Source of the DNA: Sapria himalayana
Taxonomy: Eukaryota; Streptophyta; Magnoliopsida; Malpighiales; Rafflesiaceae
DNA: 64,000 nucleotides
Assembly (NCBI GenBank): GCA_029783825.1
Contig: JAREIK010010382.1
Location: forward strand, 1-64,000
Direction: 5' to 3'
Shown here piece by piece: positions 23,931 to 35,742 of the stretch. The translations under genes and the position numbers were made by a program. The first letter of the stretch is position 1. Every line of letters starts with the position of its first letter. The notes below the pieces were generated by a model, which was not told the origin of the DNA, did no database searches, and was given only the letters and a program-made list of their open reading frames with translations.

Positions 23931-24827
23931 ATTTTTGTTTAATGAAATTATGATTATGAAGTATCTGAAGATGATAACTTTTTAATTCAAATAAGATAGA
24001 TGTAAGTTATAGGTTGGTTTATCAAATATGAGTCTTTATAACCTGTTAAAATACTTAGACATCAATTATTGTTCTACTTTTTTTAGAGGGCATGAAGAAT
24101 CTAGATGCATTGAGTTTGTAAAAATTATATAAAATTTTTTTCGTGATATCTAAAATGTCTTGTGATTAGCTGATCTTTTCTGTGTTAATGTATATTAAAA
24201 TCTATCGTATTTATGATTTTGAATATTATTTTAGATAGGAAAATCAAATTACAATCAATATTATTGAAAATTTGTAATGATAGAAAGATTAAGATAATAC
24301 ATAGATGAGTCTTGAAAATCAAATTCATACATTACAAAAAAATATATATGATGATGTATATGATAAAATTTAAAGTTGTACCGATCATAACAGTTAGATT
24401 GAAAATGAGGTTATAATTTTTATCATTTTATGACTTAATGATTTGTAATATTTTTTTATGTTTTAGTTTTATTTTGAAAGATTATGTTACCATATTTTAT
24501 TTTAATAAGTATTAATTTTAATTTTAATTTTAATAATTTTTTAAATGTTTTTTTAATTCATAATTTTAAATTTTCTATATACTAGGTATGTGTGTATATA
24601 TTTTGTATTTACATTATGTATACATGTATCTACACAATAATTTCTATCTATATACAATGTGTATATGTATATATTCAATATGAGTGTTTATACACATTGT
24701 ATGTATATTCTATATACATTATGTATGTATTTTGTATATTGTAATACACAATAATTATATTATGTGTATATATAGATACACATAACAATTCACATATCTA
24801 TGTTATGTATAATATATTGATATAATG
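23931..24827. other. AT-rich spacer with TATG/TATA-rich tract
   Basis: No gene is seen. From about 24580 to 24827 the sequence alternates TATGTATA, ATACACA and TATATGTG steps, a degenerate purine-pyrimidine tract that could form Z-DNA or cruciforms. The rest is ordinary AT-rich sequence. Confidence 0.4.
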
Positions 24828-25046
24828 CTGTCATCAAGCTTAGCACTTGCCGCCTGCACACACTATCCAGGGGACATGGCCTATAGTAGTCCAGGTTCTA
24901 GGGCCTGGGCCCTTGTGAGTTGGACCAGGTGCCATGGACATCCCCTGACTAGGGAATGCTTGGCTCTCTTGGTTCAGATCCTGGCTATTCTAGGTTGGGC
25001 ATGTGCCGGGCCAGACAATAACCACTCAAATCACAATTGTTTGCAA
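24828..25046. other. GC-rich island of unknown origin, about 220 bp
   Basis: This block is much richer in G+C than either flank. It contains CCAGGGGACATGGCCTATAG, TCTAGGGCCTGGGCCCTTGT, GACATCCCCTGACTAGGGAA and GGGCATGTGCCGGGCCAGAC. A 74-codon frame covers it (24825-25049), but it resembles no protein I know and its start and end simply follow the block. It could be a fragment of a transposon or a captured genic or organellar piece. The related-looking phrase GCTCGGGCTGGTC at about 26005 is a weaker second trace. Confidence 0.4.
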
Positions 25047-25800
25047 TGATTTTCATGAGAACTATCTGGAGTATCTTAATTTTTTATTCTATGATGTTTG
25101 AGCTGATGAATATATATAATATTCATTATATTTATTGCATAATTTTAATGTATGTAATTTTATTTCACTTGTATCTAGTCTAGGTAGTGTTGTGCTTATA
25201 TTGATGGCATGCTCCAAACACTTTTACTTTTGTTCTTTTAAAAACATCAGGTGTATTGGGGCAGTCTCCAACATGTTAGCTAAAATGATGGTGGTGGTGG
25301 TGGTATTATCACTTTTATTTCTCCCATTTTATATCATGTTCAAAATATTAATACATGCATTTAGGTGCCTGATTCTTAATTCAACCAAACCTATAAAAGT
25401 GACAAAGTACCATGCCACACAGAAGAAGAAATACATGATGAAAATTTATCTTCGAGAGCATGGTAGATTTATAAGATAGAAAGCTTGTCGTGATTGAATT
25501 AGCATCAAGGTCATTGAAGATTGTATTATTTAGTTTTGGCACGTGTTATTTTTTTGTTATGTTTTGGAAGATAAAAATTTTATTTGTCTGGACATGTACT
25601 ATTCTGATTTTCACTGGGCAACTTTTTTTATTTTCTATTTGTCAATTAGTTTTCGTAAAGTCTGAAGCCTATGCAATTTGTTAATGATACTAGGTTTCTA
25701 CGTACCATGCAGAGTTGGATGTTCTGACAATGCAATACTGGGCCTCATGTCCTAGCTCTTGTGGTGTGTTGATCCTTCTTTTCAGTCATGTGGCGCATGA
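25047..25800. other. Non-coding spacer
   Basis: Nothing recognisable is present. Small open frames at 25135-25479 and 25490-25684 are hydrophobic, T-rich and match no family I know. A short GGTGGTGGTGGT run lies at about 25291. I treat this as spacer. Confidence 0.4.
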
Positions 25801-25954
25801 CATGCACTATATATGTACAAGTATATAAGTATGAATATACTTGGTATATACAAACATATATAATGAGTATATACGTAGGTATATAACGAGTATGTACATA
25901 AGTGGGTGCATATATTTATTTGTAGACATGTATATATTGTCATACATACACGCC

Positions 25955-25986
<32 letters not shown>
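25800..25986. repeat. TATA/GTAT-rich tract and (CA)n microsatellite
   Basis: Degenerate ATATGTAC / GTATATA units run from about 25805 to 25940. A clean (CA)n run of about 13 units follows at 25960-25985. Confidence 0.8.
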
Positions 25987-25989
<3 letters not shown>

Positions 25990-26499
25990 TTGAATATATA
26001 ATTGCTCGGGCTGGTCTAGTCATCATCATGCATTGCTTACCGATGCAGGTCATAAAAGTCATGAATATTAGACCTTTCCCAAACTGTGGCATGAAAATTT
26101 TTCTTATCTAGGCCAGCCTGGTAGACATAGGTTGGTCTTAATCGTTTAGTAATTGTGTAGATATGTAATTATCACATGGTACAAAGCGTATGTATGAGGA
26201 AATAAGTTTTCTTGCTGTAGGCACTATAATGATTGGTTATAATTGTACTATGTCTTAGGATGATGATAATGATGCGCATGTAGTGTCATGTAATTTTATT
26301 ACATCTCACAAAACTATATTCAATTGGAAGGAAAAACGTATCATTACATGATTTTTACAGGCCTCAAGTGCCAAGAGGAATATCGGGTCCTGTTTAGGGA
26401 GAAATTGCTCGCCGTAACATCAAAAACTCGCTCAATCTCAAAATAAGTGGTTGTAGTGAAGTTTATCAATCGAGCATCATCGCTAGCCCCACTTTTATT
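25987..26499. other. Non-coding spacer before Y unit
   Basis: No gene is recognised. GATGATGATAATGATG is a short degenerate triplet run near 26260. The segment 26395-26495 (CTCGCCGTAACATC, GCATCATCGCTAG) is slightly GC-richer and leads into the triplet core. Confidence 0.35.
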
Positions 26500-27230
26500 A
26501 TCAGCAGCAGCAGCAGTGGCGGAAGCGATAGCAGTAGTAGCAGTGGCGGTGGTGGCAGCGACAGCGGCAACAATAGTAGCAGTGGCTACAGCATGGGAAG
26601 TGGAACCACTAATGGCAGCATCAGCAGTGGCAGTGGCAGTAGCAGTAGTAGGAGAAACAGTAGCAACAGCGGTGGTGGCAATAGTAGCAGCAGTAGTGGC
26701 GGCGGCGGCGGAAGTATCAACAGCAAATGCTATATATACGTACGTATATATGCACATATATTACTATAGTCTTTGTACATATAATACTATAGTATTATAT
26801 GTACATATATACTGAATATATACATACACAGTATATATGTACATATAATACTGCAGTAATATATGATCATATACACTATAGTATATATGAACATATATAC
26901 TACAGTATTATATATTTATCAAAACATAACTATATTTATTTATTTTTTGATTATATTCATTAATTTAAATTTCATACAGATATGGTACCTCATTATTCTC
27001 CATATGAAGTTTGTATAAGCGAGCGATTTTTTATTAGACATGATGCACCGTGACTCGGACATCTTTGTAGCAGTAGAAAGATTGTGATCAGAGGAGCTGA
27101 GGAAGAGAAAGCAACATCAATGCACTGATAGATTATACTTTATGCACTATCAATAGATACATTGATGAATAAGATGTAATAAAATTATGTTATGTCTTTG
27201 TTTTAAATATGAAAGACAATGGTTGCTTAG
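26500..27230 (+). repeat. Family Y unit, triplet core plus conserved tail
   Basis: The core (26500-26726) is an imperfect GCAGTGGCGGTAGCAGC-type trinucleotide tract. A TATA/ATAC tract with ACATATAATACTATAGTA palindromes follows to about 26915. The tail (26940-27190) is homologous to the reverse complement of 51900-52170. Shared landmarks are TTTCATACAGATAT, GTACCTCATT, CATGATGCACC, GTGATCAGAGG, AGAGAAAGCAA, TATAGATTATACTTTA-like sequence and TAGATACATTGAT. Open frames in the core encode Ala/Val-rich low complexity on both strands and are artefacts. Confidence 0.75.
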
Positions 27231-27654
27231 ATTGTAGTTATTCAAAATTATTATTCTAATAATTTATTCATCATTTTGTGTTGCACATTAGCATGGTGGA
27301 GTGCTACATTTTTCTAGGTTCAAGTTTCTTATTTATTTGTTAATGCTTACTACTACAGATGATCAGTCTCTATTTCATCTGCCAGTTCTTTGTTAGCAAT
27401 ATGAAAACCTTTCTTTTTATCTGGAATGTATATAAATATTAAAAGATATATAAATGCTCATATATAAAAAGATATATTGCTTATGCTATATAGAGCTGAA
27501 ATTTCCTAACTATATCTATCTATTCTTTTAGTTTTATACTAAAAAAATATAGATATGCTCTACCCAAAGAACTGGTAGGGTATTGAATATATCTAAATGT
27601 TGATAGATGGACACGATATATTTGAATATATTTCTATATCTGTGAATATAGATA
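27231..27654. other. Non-coding spacer left of LINE-3
   Basis: The spacer is AT-rich with no recognisable gene. A few ATATATAAATG and GATATATTGC steps occur at 27420-27480. LINE-3 sequence begins near 27655, but I could not identify its target-site duplication. Confidence 0.35.
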
Positions 27655-27996
27655 GAACAATTCAACTGGACAGAATATGATTTTCTATTGGAAGAAGAAG
27701 TGGAGGTGAAAAGCTGGCCATTGTCTAGCAGTACCAAAGAAGATCTCATGTTGGCACATAAAGCTCCATTTGACGACATAGGACTGAATAACCACTCAAA
27801 TAGGTATGTACCAAAAAGCATACAAAAAGCCTTGGAAGAAATTAGGAAACTAGAGAGAAGTTTAGAAAAATATATTCCAAAGAGAATAGAACAAGCCCCA
27901 CCGAGCTCAAGCAAGACTTTAAGAAATAAGAAAAAACTTATAAATCTGAAATGCAAGTCAAAATGCATAACAAGAGACCAAACGAAATACACTTAA
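27655..27996 (+). pseudogene. LINE-3 ORF1 C-terminal remnant
   Basis: From about 27679 the frame reads DFLLEEEVEVKSWPLSSSTK, equivalent in position and acidity to the ORF1 tail of LINE-2. Helical, Lys/Glu-rich sequence follows (QKALEEIRKLERSLEKYIPK), ending at 27994-27996 just before the ORF2 ATG at 27998. The DUF4283 domain and zinc knuckle are absent, so the copy starts inside ORF1. Confidence 0.65.
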
Positions 27997-27997
27997 A

Positions 27998-28681
27998 ATG
28001 AATAGTCTATTTTGGAATATAAGAGGAGTAGCGAACACGCCTATGTTTAATAGAATTAAGAATTTAATTAAAATTCATAAAATTAAAATAGTTGCATTAG
28101 CTGAACCAATGGTAGATAAAAATCAGATAGAAAATTATAACACGAAGATAGTTCTACATAAGGCATTTTCAAATCAAAATGGTAAGATATGGGTTATGTG
28201 GAACAACTCTATGGACATAGAAATAATAGTAGAAAATGATCAAATTATTAGCTTTAAAATAGGAAAACACTCGGAAACTATTTATTCGGTAGTATATGCA
28301 AGTAATGGGAGGGAGATTAGGAAAATGCTTTGGCACGATATGATTTCATTAGCATCCAGAAAAACCCCATGGATCATAGGAGGAGATTTCAATGTGATCA
28401 GAGACATTAACGAGAAAAAAGGTGGTAGGCCTCCCAACCCGATAGCAATATCACAATTTAACGAGGCTATTGCCGGTGCAAAATTAATAGAGATAGATTA
28501 TCTAGGACCAAATTTCACATGGTGTAATGATTGGAGGAAAAGAGGAGTGATCTGGTCGAGACTCGATCGGGTGCTAGTTAATACTCAATGGCTAGATAAG
28601 ATAGGCGAAATAAAGGTCCAGCATTTAAGCAGAACCTACTCAGATTATAGCCCACTATTGATTACACTGCAAAAAAAATAA
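27998..28681 (+). pseudogene. LINE-3 ORF2 endonuclease domain (open frame, catalytic His lost)
   Basis: This is a single open frame of 227 codons from ATG 27998. It begins MNSLFWNIRGVANTPMFN, with the conserved Asn, then LAEPMVDK with catalytic Glu, VVYASNGREIRKMLWHDM, WIIGGDFNVIRD, PNPIAISQFNEAIA, FTWCNDW and SRLDRVLVNTQWL. The terminal catalytic motif reads SDYSPLLI, so the usual His is Tyr. The frame ends at 28679-28681 in an A-rich stretch, and ORF2 continues in another frame, consistent with a small indel in an A-run. The fold is nearly complete but the enzyme is predicted inactive. Confidence 0.9.
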
Positions 28682-28689
28682 AATAAACC

Positions 28690-30290
28690 AGAAAAGATTT
28701 ATTTTCCAAAACATGTGGGGTATGCACAAGGATTTCAAGGCTGTAGTGAAAGATTCATGGGAAAAGCCAGCTTTGGGTAACCCCATGAAGATATTGGGAC
28801 AAAAACTACGCGCACTATGCCAGGGTCTCAAGAAATTGAATAAGGAGGTATTTGGTAATATAGTATCAAAAATCTAGGAAGCTGAGGAGAAAGTAATAGC
28901 CTTAGAGATAAAATATGAAGTTAAACAAGATGACCCATCTAGAATGGAGCTTAGCAAAGCAAAAGCCGAATTGAGACTCAGAATGCATATGGAAGAAGTC
29001 TTTTGGAAACAAAGGACTAAAATAAAATGGCTAAAAGACGGAGATAAAAATACGAAATTCTTCAACACAATGGTAAACATTAAAAATCAAAAATAAGGAA
29101 TGAAAGGTCTCAAAGAAATCAACGGAGAGTGGTTAGGAAGAGAGGAGGATATTAATAAAAAATTAGAAGAGTTCTTCAAAGCTCATCTAAGTGGGTCAAA
29201 TGTAGGTAGGAAATGCATATTAATGGAAAAAATTGAAAAAAGAGTTTCAGAATAAGATAATAAAATGCTGGCAGAAATTCCCATGGAAGTAGAAGTGAAA
29301 AAGGCAGTTTTTAATGCCAATAAAGAAAGCTCTGCGGGCTTAGATGGATGGAATTATGGATTTTTTCAAAGATGCTGGAGTATAATCAAAAAGGAAATAA
29401 TTGCAGCTTTAATCTGGATTTTCATGGGCGTAGAAATCTCAAAATCATGGGCCAACTCATACATAATTCTGATTCCCAAGAAGAATAACTCGCAGAAAGG
29501 AGAAGACTATAGGCCAATTAGCCTATGTAACACAATTTATAAAATTCTAGCTAAAATCCTCCAGAACAGACTGAGTAGGTTACTTCCTAATATCATATCA
29601 CCAGAACAATCAGGTTTTATTAAAAATAAGTTGATAATGGAAAATATTAGCCTTGCATCATAAATGATGAGGGATATAGGGTCGAAGGTGAGAGGTCATA
29701 ACGTAATCATGAAGCTTGATCTGTCAAAATCTTTTGACAGGGTCGAATGGAACATTTTGTGCTATCTAATGAGAAGAATGAGATTTTCTGAATTGTGGAT
29801 AGACATTATATACAGATGCATATCTAGTGTCTGGGTCAAAATTCTCATAAATGGAAAGATAAGTGAATAATTTAAACCATCTAGAGGCCTTAGGCAAGGA
29901 GACCCATTATCTCCCTCTTTATTTAACATATATTTAGAACTCTTTATAACAAACTTGAATGTGCAAGTCAGGAAGGGCAATATACTAGCCTATAAACAAC
30001 CTAAAAATACACCATTTGTATGGTGCTTGGCTTACGGAAACGATCTGATTATATTTAAAAATGCTAGTAGCAAATCCATGAAAAGTCTGATGGAACTTCT
30101 TCAAACACTAGAAGAGGAATCAGGACAAATTCTAAATAAGAATAAATGTTATTTCATGATAGCAACTAAAACAACAGAGGACATAGCTCAAAAGATTAAA
30201 GCAGTCACTGGTTTTGTCCAGAGTAAAGGAGCAATAATATACCTGGGATGCCCAATCTACGAAGGAAGAATGAAGGAGGAATAATTATCG
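28690..30290 (+). pseudogene. LINE-3 ORF2 linker and reverse transcriptase (broken, YADD mutated)
   Basis: The linker (28706-29260) gives WGMHKDFKAVVKDSWEKP, KLRALCQGLKKLNKEVFGNI and KIKWLKDGDKNTKFF, with stops at 28876 and 29093. RT proper runs from about 29265: SSAGLDGWNYGFFQRCW, YIILIPKKNNSQKGEDYRPI, SLCNTIYKILAK, QSGFIKNKLIMENI, a stop at 29661, motif A LDLSKSFDRVEW, a stop at 29868, then motif B GLRQGDPLSPSLFNIYLEL. Motif C reads LAYGNDLIIF instead of YADD, losing one catalytic Asp. Motif E GAIIYLGCPIYEGR is intact, and the frame stops at 30282. Neighbouring blocks are well conserved, so the loss of function is clear. Confidence 0.9.
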
Positions 30291-31140
30291 TTTATACTTG
30301 ACAAGTTAAGGCAAAAGATTGCCGGATGGAAAGAGAACTTGCTAAATATGGCAGGAAAAATAACATTAATCACTCATGTGTTGCATGGATCGTTAACTCA
30401 CATCCTCATGGCGACACAACCACCAAAAAGTATTATAAAAAAAATAGAAAAAGAAATGGCTAACTTCCTATGGGGAAAAAAAGAAGGTAAAAATAAATTA
30501 CATTGGAAAAAATGGAGGAATTTATGCTTTCCAAAAGAAGAGGCAGGACTAGGCTTCACTAGTCTAAATGATATAGCCAAAGCTTGGGCATGCAAAAACT
30601 GTTGGAGATTAAAAGCAAATGATAACATCTGGGCATCTTACGTAAAAGGAAATTATGGGTTAGGAAACAAGCCATTTAAAACTCTTAAAAAAGCGACTAA
30701 AAGTTGGAAATTGATGTCTAAACAACAGAGCTTAGTAGAAAAATATTCTATCTTGACCAAAAATGGATGGAAATGGATTCTAAACCCATAGGGCAACTTC
30801 ACATTAAAATGCGCCAAAGGGCTGGTTCGTAGCAGAAGACCTCCACAACTTAAGAGCTCTGGATAAAAGATTTGCCTCAAAAGACAAATGTGCTTATGTG
30901 GAAAATATTTACTAATATCATCCATGTAGACGAAAACATTCAAAAAAGGCATAAACCTAGTATCCAGATGTGATTGTTGTTATAAAGAGACTGAAAGCGC
31001 AAATCACATGTTTTCAAGAGGCAAGATTGCATTGAAAGTATGGAACAAATTGGAAGCTGAAGTAGAAATAGAAGAGTGTAGTGCCTCTGAGAAACAGATT
31101 AGAGAAATGGTCAAAAAAGCAAACAAAAAAAAATTTTAAA
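30291..31140 (+). pseudogene. LINE-3 ORF2 RT-distal region
   Basis: This is the region between RT and RNase H in plant L1 elements. The frame 30339-30791 gives KIAGWKENLLNMAGKITLIT, then FLWGKKEGKNKLHWKKWR, PKEEAGLGFTSLNDIAKAWA, CKNCWRLK and SKQQSLVEKYS, all familiar in LINE polyproteins. It stops at 30789. After frame changes, CDCCYKETESANHMF (about 30967-31012) is the zinc-binding-like CxxC...H segment, with VWNKLEAEVEIEE behind it. Confidence 0.8.
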
Positions 31141-31777
31141 ATGGATAAGGAATTATATTCATCACATAGTGGTTTGGTGTTTATGGAAAGTGAGAAACAA
31201 AAGTCGGTTTGAGAATGTTGAAATGAAAGCTAAAGACATACTAAAAAAATCAAAAAAGAAAAGTGCATTCATCACTACTTGCAGCCCAATAAAAGTGAGA
31301 ACGATGGAAGTAGATGAATACAGAAGAAAAGCATGGAGCTTAGCAATCATAATAAAAAAGATACCAGCTATTAAAATAGTTAGCTAGAACAAACCATTGC
31401 AGGGAGGCTTAGTGCTAAACACGGATGAGAGTTTTAAGAGAGAGATGGGAGAAGCAGGATGAAGCGGATCTATAAGAAATGAAGAGAGCAAAGTATTGAA
31501 AGCATTTACTTTAAGATTCACAGCCCTTTCTGCACTACACGCGAAGATTAAGGCCCTGCAAAGGGGCTTGCAAATATGTAAAGAAAATAACTACCTAAAC
31601 ATTCAAGCGCAAGTGGACTCGAAAATATTAGTGCATCTAGTACAAAGTAAGGCATACTTATGGCAATTCATAGAAGAGATTGATAACATTAGAAAGACCT
31701 TAATAGAAATAAAAGGACAAATAAAACATATATATAGAGAAGCTAATGCACTGGTGGATAAATTAGCCATAGAATGA
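31141..31777 (+). pseudogene. LINE-3 ORF2 RNase H domain (broken)
   Basis: The stretch VVWCLWKVRNKSRFENVEMK (31169 on) precedes the RNase H in many plant L1 elements. The RNase H (RVT_3-like) then appears as LVLNTDESFKREMGEAG, a stop, SGSIRNEESKVLKAFTL, ALHAKIKALQRGLQIC, QVDSKILVHLVQSK and HIYREANALVDKLAIE, ending at 31775-31777. The first Asp (NTD) and the later VDS Asp remain. The helix that normally carries the catalytic Glu reads HAKIKAL, so that Glu appears to be Lys. Stops at 31387 and about 31460 also break the frame. Confidence 0.8.
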
Positions 31778-33078
31778 AAGAAAAAAGGAGCACAAGAATT
31801 TGAGGGGGATAGGGTACCCGATAGGTTTAAATGTTTGATATAACTAGACAAAAATTGAATTTCCATATATCAGAATAAAAGAAACTAGAGATTAAAAAAA
31901 AGGGCGGAACCTATATACATATAAATATTGAGACAAATATCTGACCTAGATAGGGCAGAAATTCTTGCCATAGAAAGGACCTAAGTTTTTTGCTAACGCC
32001 TACTTACTACTGCTATAAGTCCAGGTGAAGGATTAACGGAAAAAACAAGCCTCCCCGGTCATGAGGGTAGCCTAACAAGGTGCAAAGGTTTGTAATTATT
32101 CAATATATTCAATTCTGGACTTTTGTTTCTATTTCATGGCTATACAACAGGAAAAAAATAGTCAAGGACCAAGAGAACCCAAAGGTGTAAGTGCTTCTTT
32201 TTTTCTCATGCTGTAACTGTCTGCAGATAAGGAATAGCATCCTGGCTCCAAGTGGTTTTAAAAGGTTATTAGATTATGTAATGCCATGTCTTGGGAAGTT
32301 TGTTTGTTGGTTATCATAGCTAGTTGTCGATGGAAGGAGAGCTTGCCGCAAGGAGAGGAGTGTTGAAGCTGCCATGGTTTATAAATATTAGATACAATTA
32401 AAGGCAAAGGAAGCTTGGTGAAAATGCACTAAATCTAGGATGATATGCCAAACACAAGAAGATTCACTACAAGCAGAATATGCTTGTTTTTTTATCTCAT
32501 TAAGGATGTAAAAGGGGTTAATGGTGGATTTAGTCAATACATTTTCTGCTATGGTTGCTTGAAGTGCAGAGGCTATACAATACTAGGCAGAAAGTCTGGC
32601 ATGCTATATGATGATGATCAAACATCTTGCAAGGAAGAAGCACATGCTGGTCAAAAAGTAGATATACTCTATCAATTGTGTCCTTGGTTTTGTGTGCTTG
32701 ATGTGCAGGTCAAAAGCATAATTAGGATAGAAGGAATATGATTAAAATAGCAAAAAGGCTGGCAAAATTTCAATTAAGGGAGGATGGCAGTAGTTATATC
32801 AATGCTGATGTGAAGGGAGCCAGCTAAAAAGTACAAGGGAAAGAGAGATAAAAGACAAAGTAGTCAAGGCATAAAGTAGTATAAACACATAATCAAAGTA
32901 AAGGGGTGCATTTAGAGAAAGGAAAAGAAGAGACACTTCAAGCATAATGCATTTTCTCTTGTTTCTTTTATTTTACTCAAGGGTGTAAAAGTGATAAGGG
33001 TAGTTCTAGATTGTAAAAATGGTATTGCTCCTCCAAAAGAGAGAGCTTTTTATTAATAAAACAAACTTTCCAAAAAAA
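31778..33078 (+). other. LINE-3 3' region and tail
   Basis: No ORF here is convincing. The sequence is less AT-rich than its surroundings in places (for example GCCTCCCCGGTCATGAGGG near 32050). It ends with TTGTAAAAATGGTATTGC, TTTTTATTAATAAAAC, CTTTCC and seven A. An AATAAA-like signal just before an A-run, directly after a LINE, suggests the transcript 3' end. A frame at 32445-32741 has no family match. Part of this stretch could belong to a separate insertion. Confidence 0.5.
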
Positions 33079-33534
33079 GATATATAGATTGATAGACATG
33101 TAGATAGATAGAAAGATTGACAAATAAATATATATATAAATAGATAGATAGATAAATAGATAGATAGATAGGTAGACATATAGGCTTATAGATATAGATA
33201 AATATAGAGTTAGACTAATATACAAATAGATAGTTTGATTTCTAGACACTTAGACATAGATAAATAGATAAAATATAGATTTATAGATAGATATAAAATT
33301 AGATAGATATACAGTTAGACAAGTAGATAAATAGATAGTTAAAAAATTATACATATAGACAGTTAGACAGGTAGACAGACAGATAGATAGATAGTTTGAC
33401 AACTAGATAGATAGATAGATAAATAGATAGAAAGATAGACAGACAAATATATCTACAGATAGACATATCAATAAATAGATAAATAGATATTGAGACAAAG
33501 AGATATATTGACAGATAGAGCGGTTGATAGATAG

Positions 33535-33566
<32 letters not shown>

Positions 33567-34413
33567 GAAAATAGAAAGATAGATAGATAGAAAGATAGAT
33601 AGATAAATAGATAGATAGATAGATAGACATATAGATGGATAGACATATAGATAGATAGATAGACAAATAAACAGATAGATAGATAGATAGACATATATTT
33701 GATAGATAGTTAGATAGACATATAGATTGATCAATAGATAGTCAGATAGATATATAAAGAGATTTGGAGATGTAGAGATAGAGAGAGACAAAAATACATA
33801 TAAGAGACAAGCATATAGACAGAGAAAAAGAGACTTATAGACACATCGACAAATAGTTAGATAGATAAATTGACAAATAGATAGGTTGACAAATAAATAA
33901 ATAGATAGAAAGCTAGGTAGGTATGTATGTAGGTAGGCAGGTAAGCAAGTAGAGAGAAAGAGATAGAGAGGTAGATGCAAAGAGAAGTAGAAAAAAGAAA
34001 GAAAGGGAGATAAAGATATATAGAGATAGAGGAATAGAGAGATAAAGATATAAAGATAAATAGATAGAGAGATAGAGAAATAGAAAGAAAGAGAGATAGA
34101 GAAATAGAGAAATAAAGAGATAGATAGAAAGAGAAAGTAAGTTATATAGAGATAGAGAGTTAGAAAGATAGAGAGATAGAAAGAGATAGATTGATTGATA
34201 GATAGACAAATAGAAAGATAGAAAGAAATATATATAGATTGACCGATAGACTGAGAGAATAACAAACTGACAGACTAATAGATAGATAAATAGATAGAAA
34301 GATAGATAAACTGATATATTGACATAGATAGACAGAAAGAAAGATAAATCGAAAGACTAGTAGATACACAAATAGACAGATAGATAGATAGATAGATAGA
34401 TAGACAAATAGAT

Positions 34414-34460
<47 letters not shown>

Positions 34461-34543
34461 TAGACAGATAGATAGATAAACTAATAGAAAGATAGATAGA
34501 TAGACAAATAGATAGATTAAAAGATAAAGAGATAGACTAATAG

Positions 34544-34594
<51 letters not shown>

Positions 34595-35710
34595 AATATA
34601 CATATAGATAGATAGATAGATTTACATATAGATAGATAGATAGATAAAAATATAGAATGATAGACAAATAGGTATTTAGGAAAATAAGCAGATTGACAAA
34701 TAAATAGACTGATAGAGTTATATAGTTAGATGGATGGATAGATAGATATATAGAGACATATATTTATAGATTGATAGATACATACATAGATAAATAAGAA
34801 GATAGACACAAAAATAAATCGATAGATAGACAAATAAAAAGATAAATAGATACACAAATACATAGTTAGATGAATAATAAGATAGATAGATAGATATATA
34901 TATATATATATAGAGAGAGAGATAGATAAATAGATAGATAGATATATAGATAGATAGATATATAGATAGATAGATATATAGATATATAGATAGATAAAGA
35001 TAATAGAAAAATAGATGGACAAAAAGGTAGCTAAACAATCGATAGATAAATATATTGACAGATAGTCAAATAGTAGATAAACAAATAGCTGGAAATACAC
35101 ATAGATTGATAAATAGTTAGATAGACAGGTAGATAAACATATATACAAGTACATACATAGACAAATAGATAGATAGATAAACAAAATTATATAAATATAT
35201 AGATAGACTAATAGACAAATATACAAATAGTTAGATATACAAATAGATATATAGAAAGAAAGGCTGTTATATAGATAGACATATAGATAGATATATAGAT
35301 TGACATATAGATAGCTAAATTGATATACAAATGACATATATATAGATAGATAGATTCAAAGATAAATAAATAAATAAATTAAAAAAAAGAGTCCAATAGA
35401 TAGATAGATTAATTAACCGAGAGACAGATAGAAATATACAAAAAATAGAGATTGATAGATAAATAAATAGATATATTGATTGATAGACACATAAATACAT
35501 TGAAAAATAGACATATAGATAGATATATAGATTTATAGATAGATAGATAGACATATAGATATGCAAAAAGACAGATAGACATGTTGAAAGATAGACAAAT
35601 AGACAAATTGATAAATAGATAGAAATGTAGAAAAACAATTAGATAGATAGACAAATAGACAAAAAGATAGATAGACAGATAGATAATTAGACAGACAGAC
35701 AGATAGATAT

Positions 35711-35742
<32 letters not shown>

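Larger units (their letters stand above)
27655..33078 (+). mobile_element. LINE-3: L1-type retrotransposon, 5' truncated in ORF1
   Basis: The order is ORF1 tail, endonuclease, RT, RT-distal region with a zinc-binding-like segment, RNase H, and a long 3' region ending in AATAAAACAAACTTTCC and A7 at 33072-33078. This is the most complete LINE in the window and the only one with its 3' half. The 5' truncation in ORF1 is typical of target-primed reverse transcription. GATA array 3 begins at the first base after the A-run. The assignment of 31900-33078 to the element rests on this tail-like end and is less certain than the coding part. Confidence 0.85.

Noticed and set aside
25135..25684. Two small hydrophobic frames (114 and 64 codons)
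   Set aside because: They are T-rich, without family resemblance or conserved context. Such frames are expected by chance in this composition.
26344..26815. Ala/Val/Thr-rich frames on both strands over the triplet core
   Set aside because: Imperfect GCN/NGC triplets give low-complexity peptides in several frames. There is no start context or family similarity.
32445..32741. 98-codon frame after LINE-3
   Set aside because: No recognisable domain. It lies in the presumed LINE 3' region.
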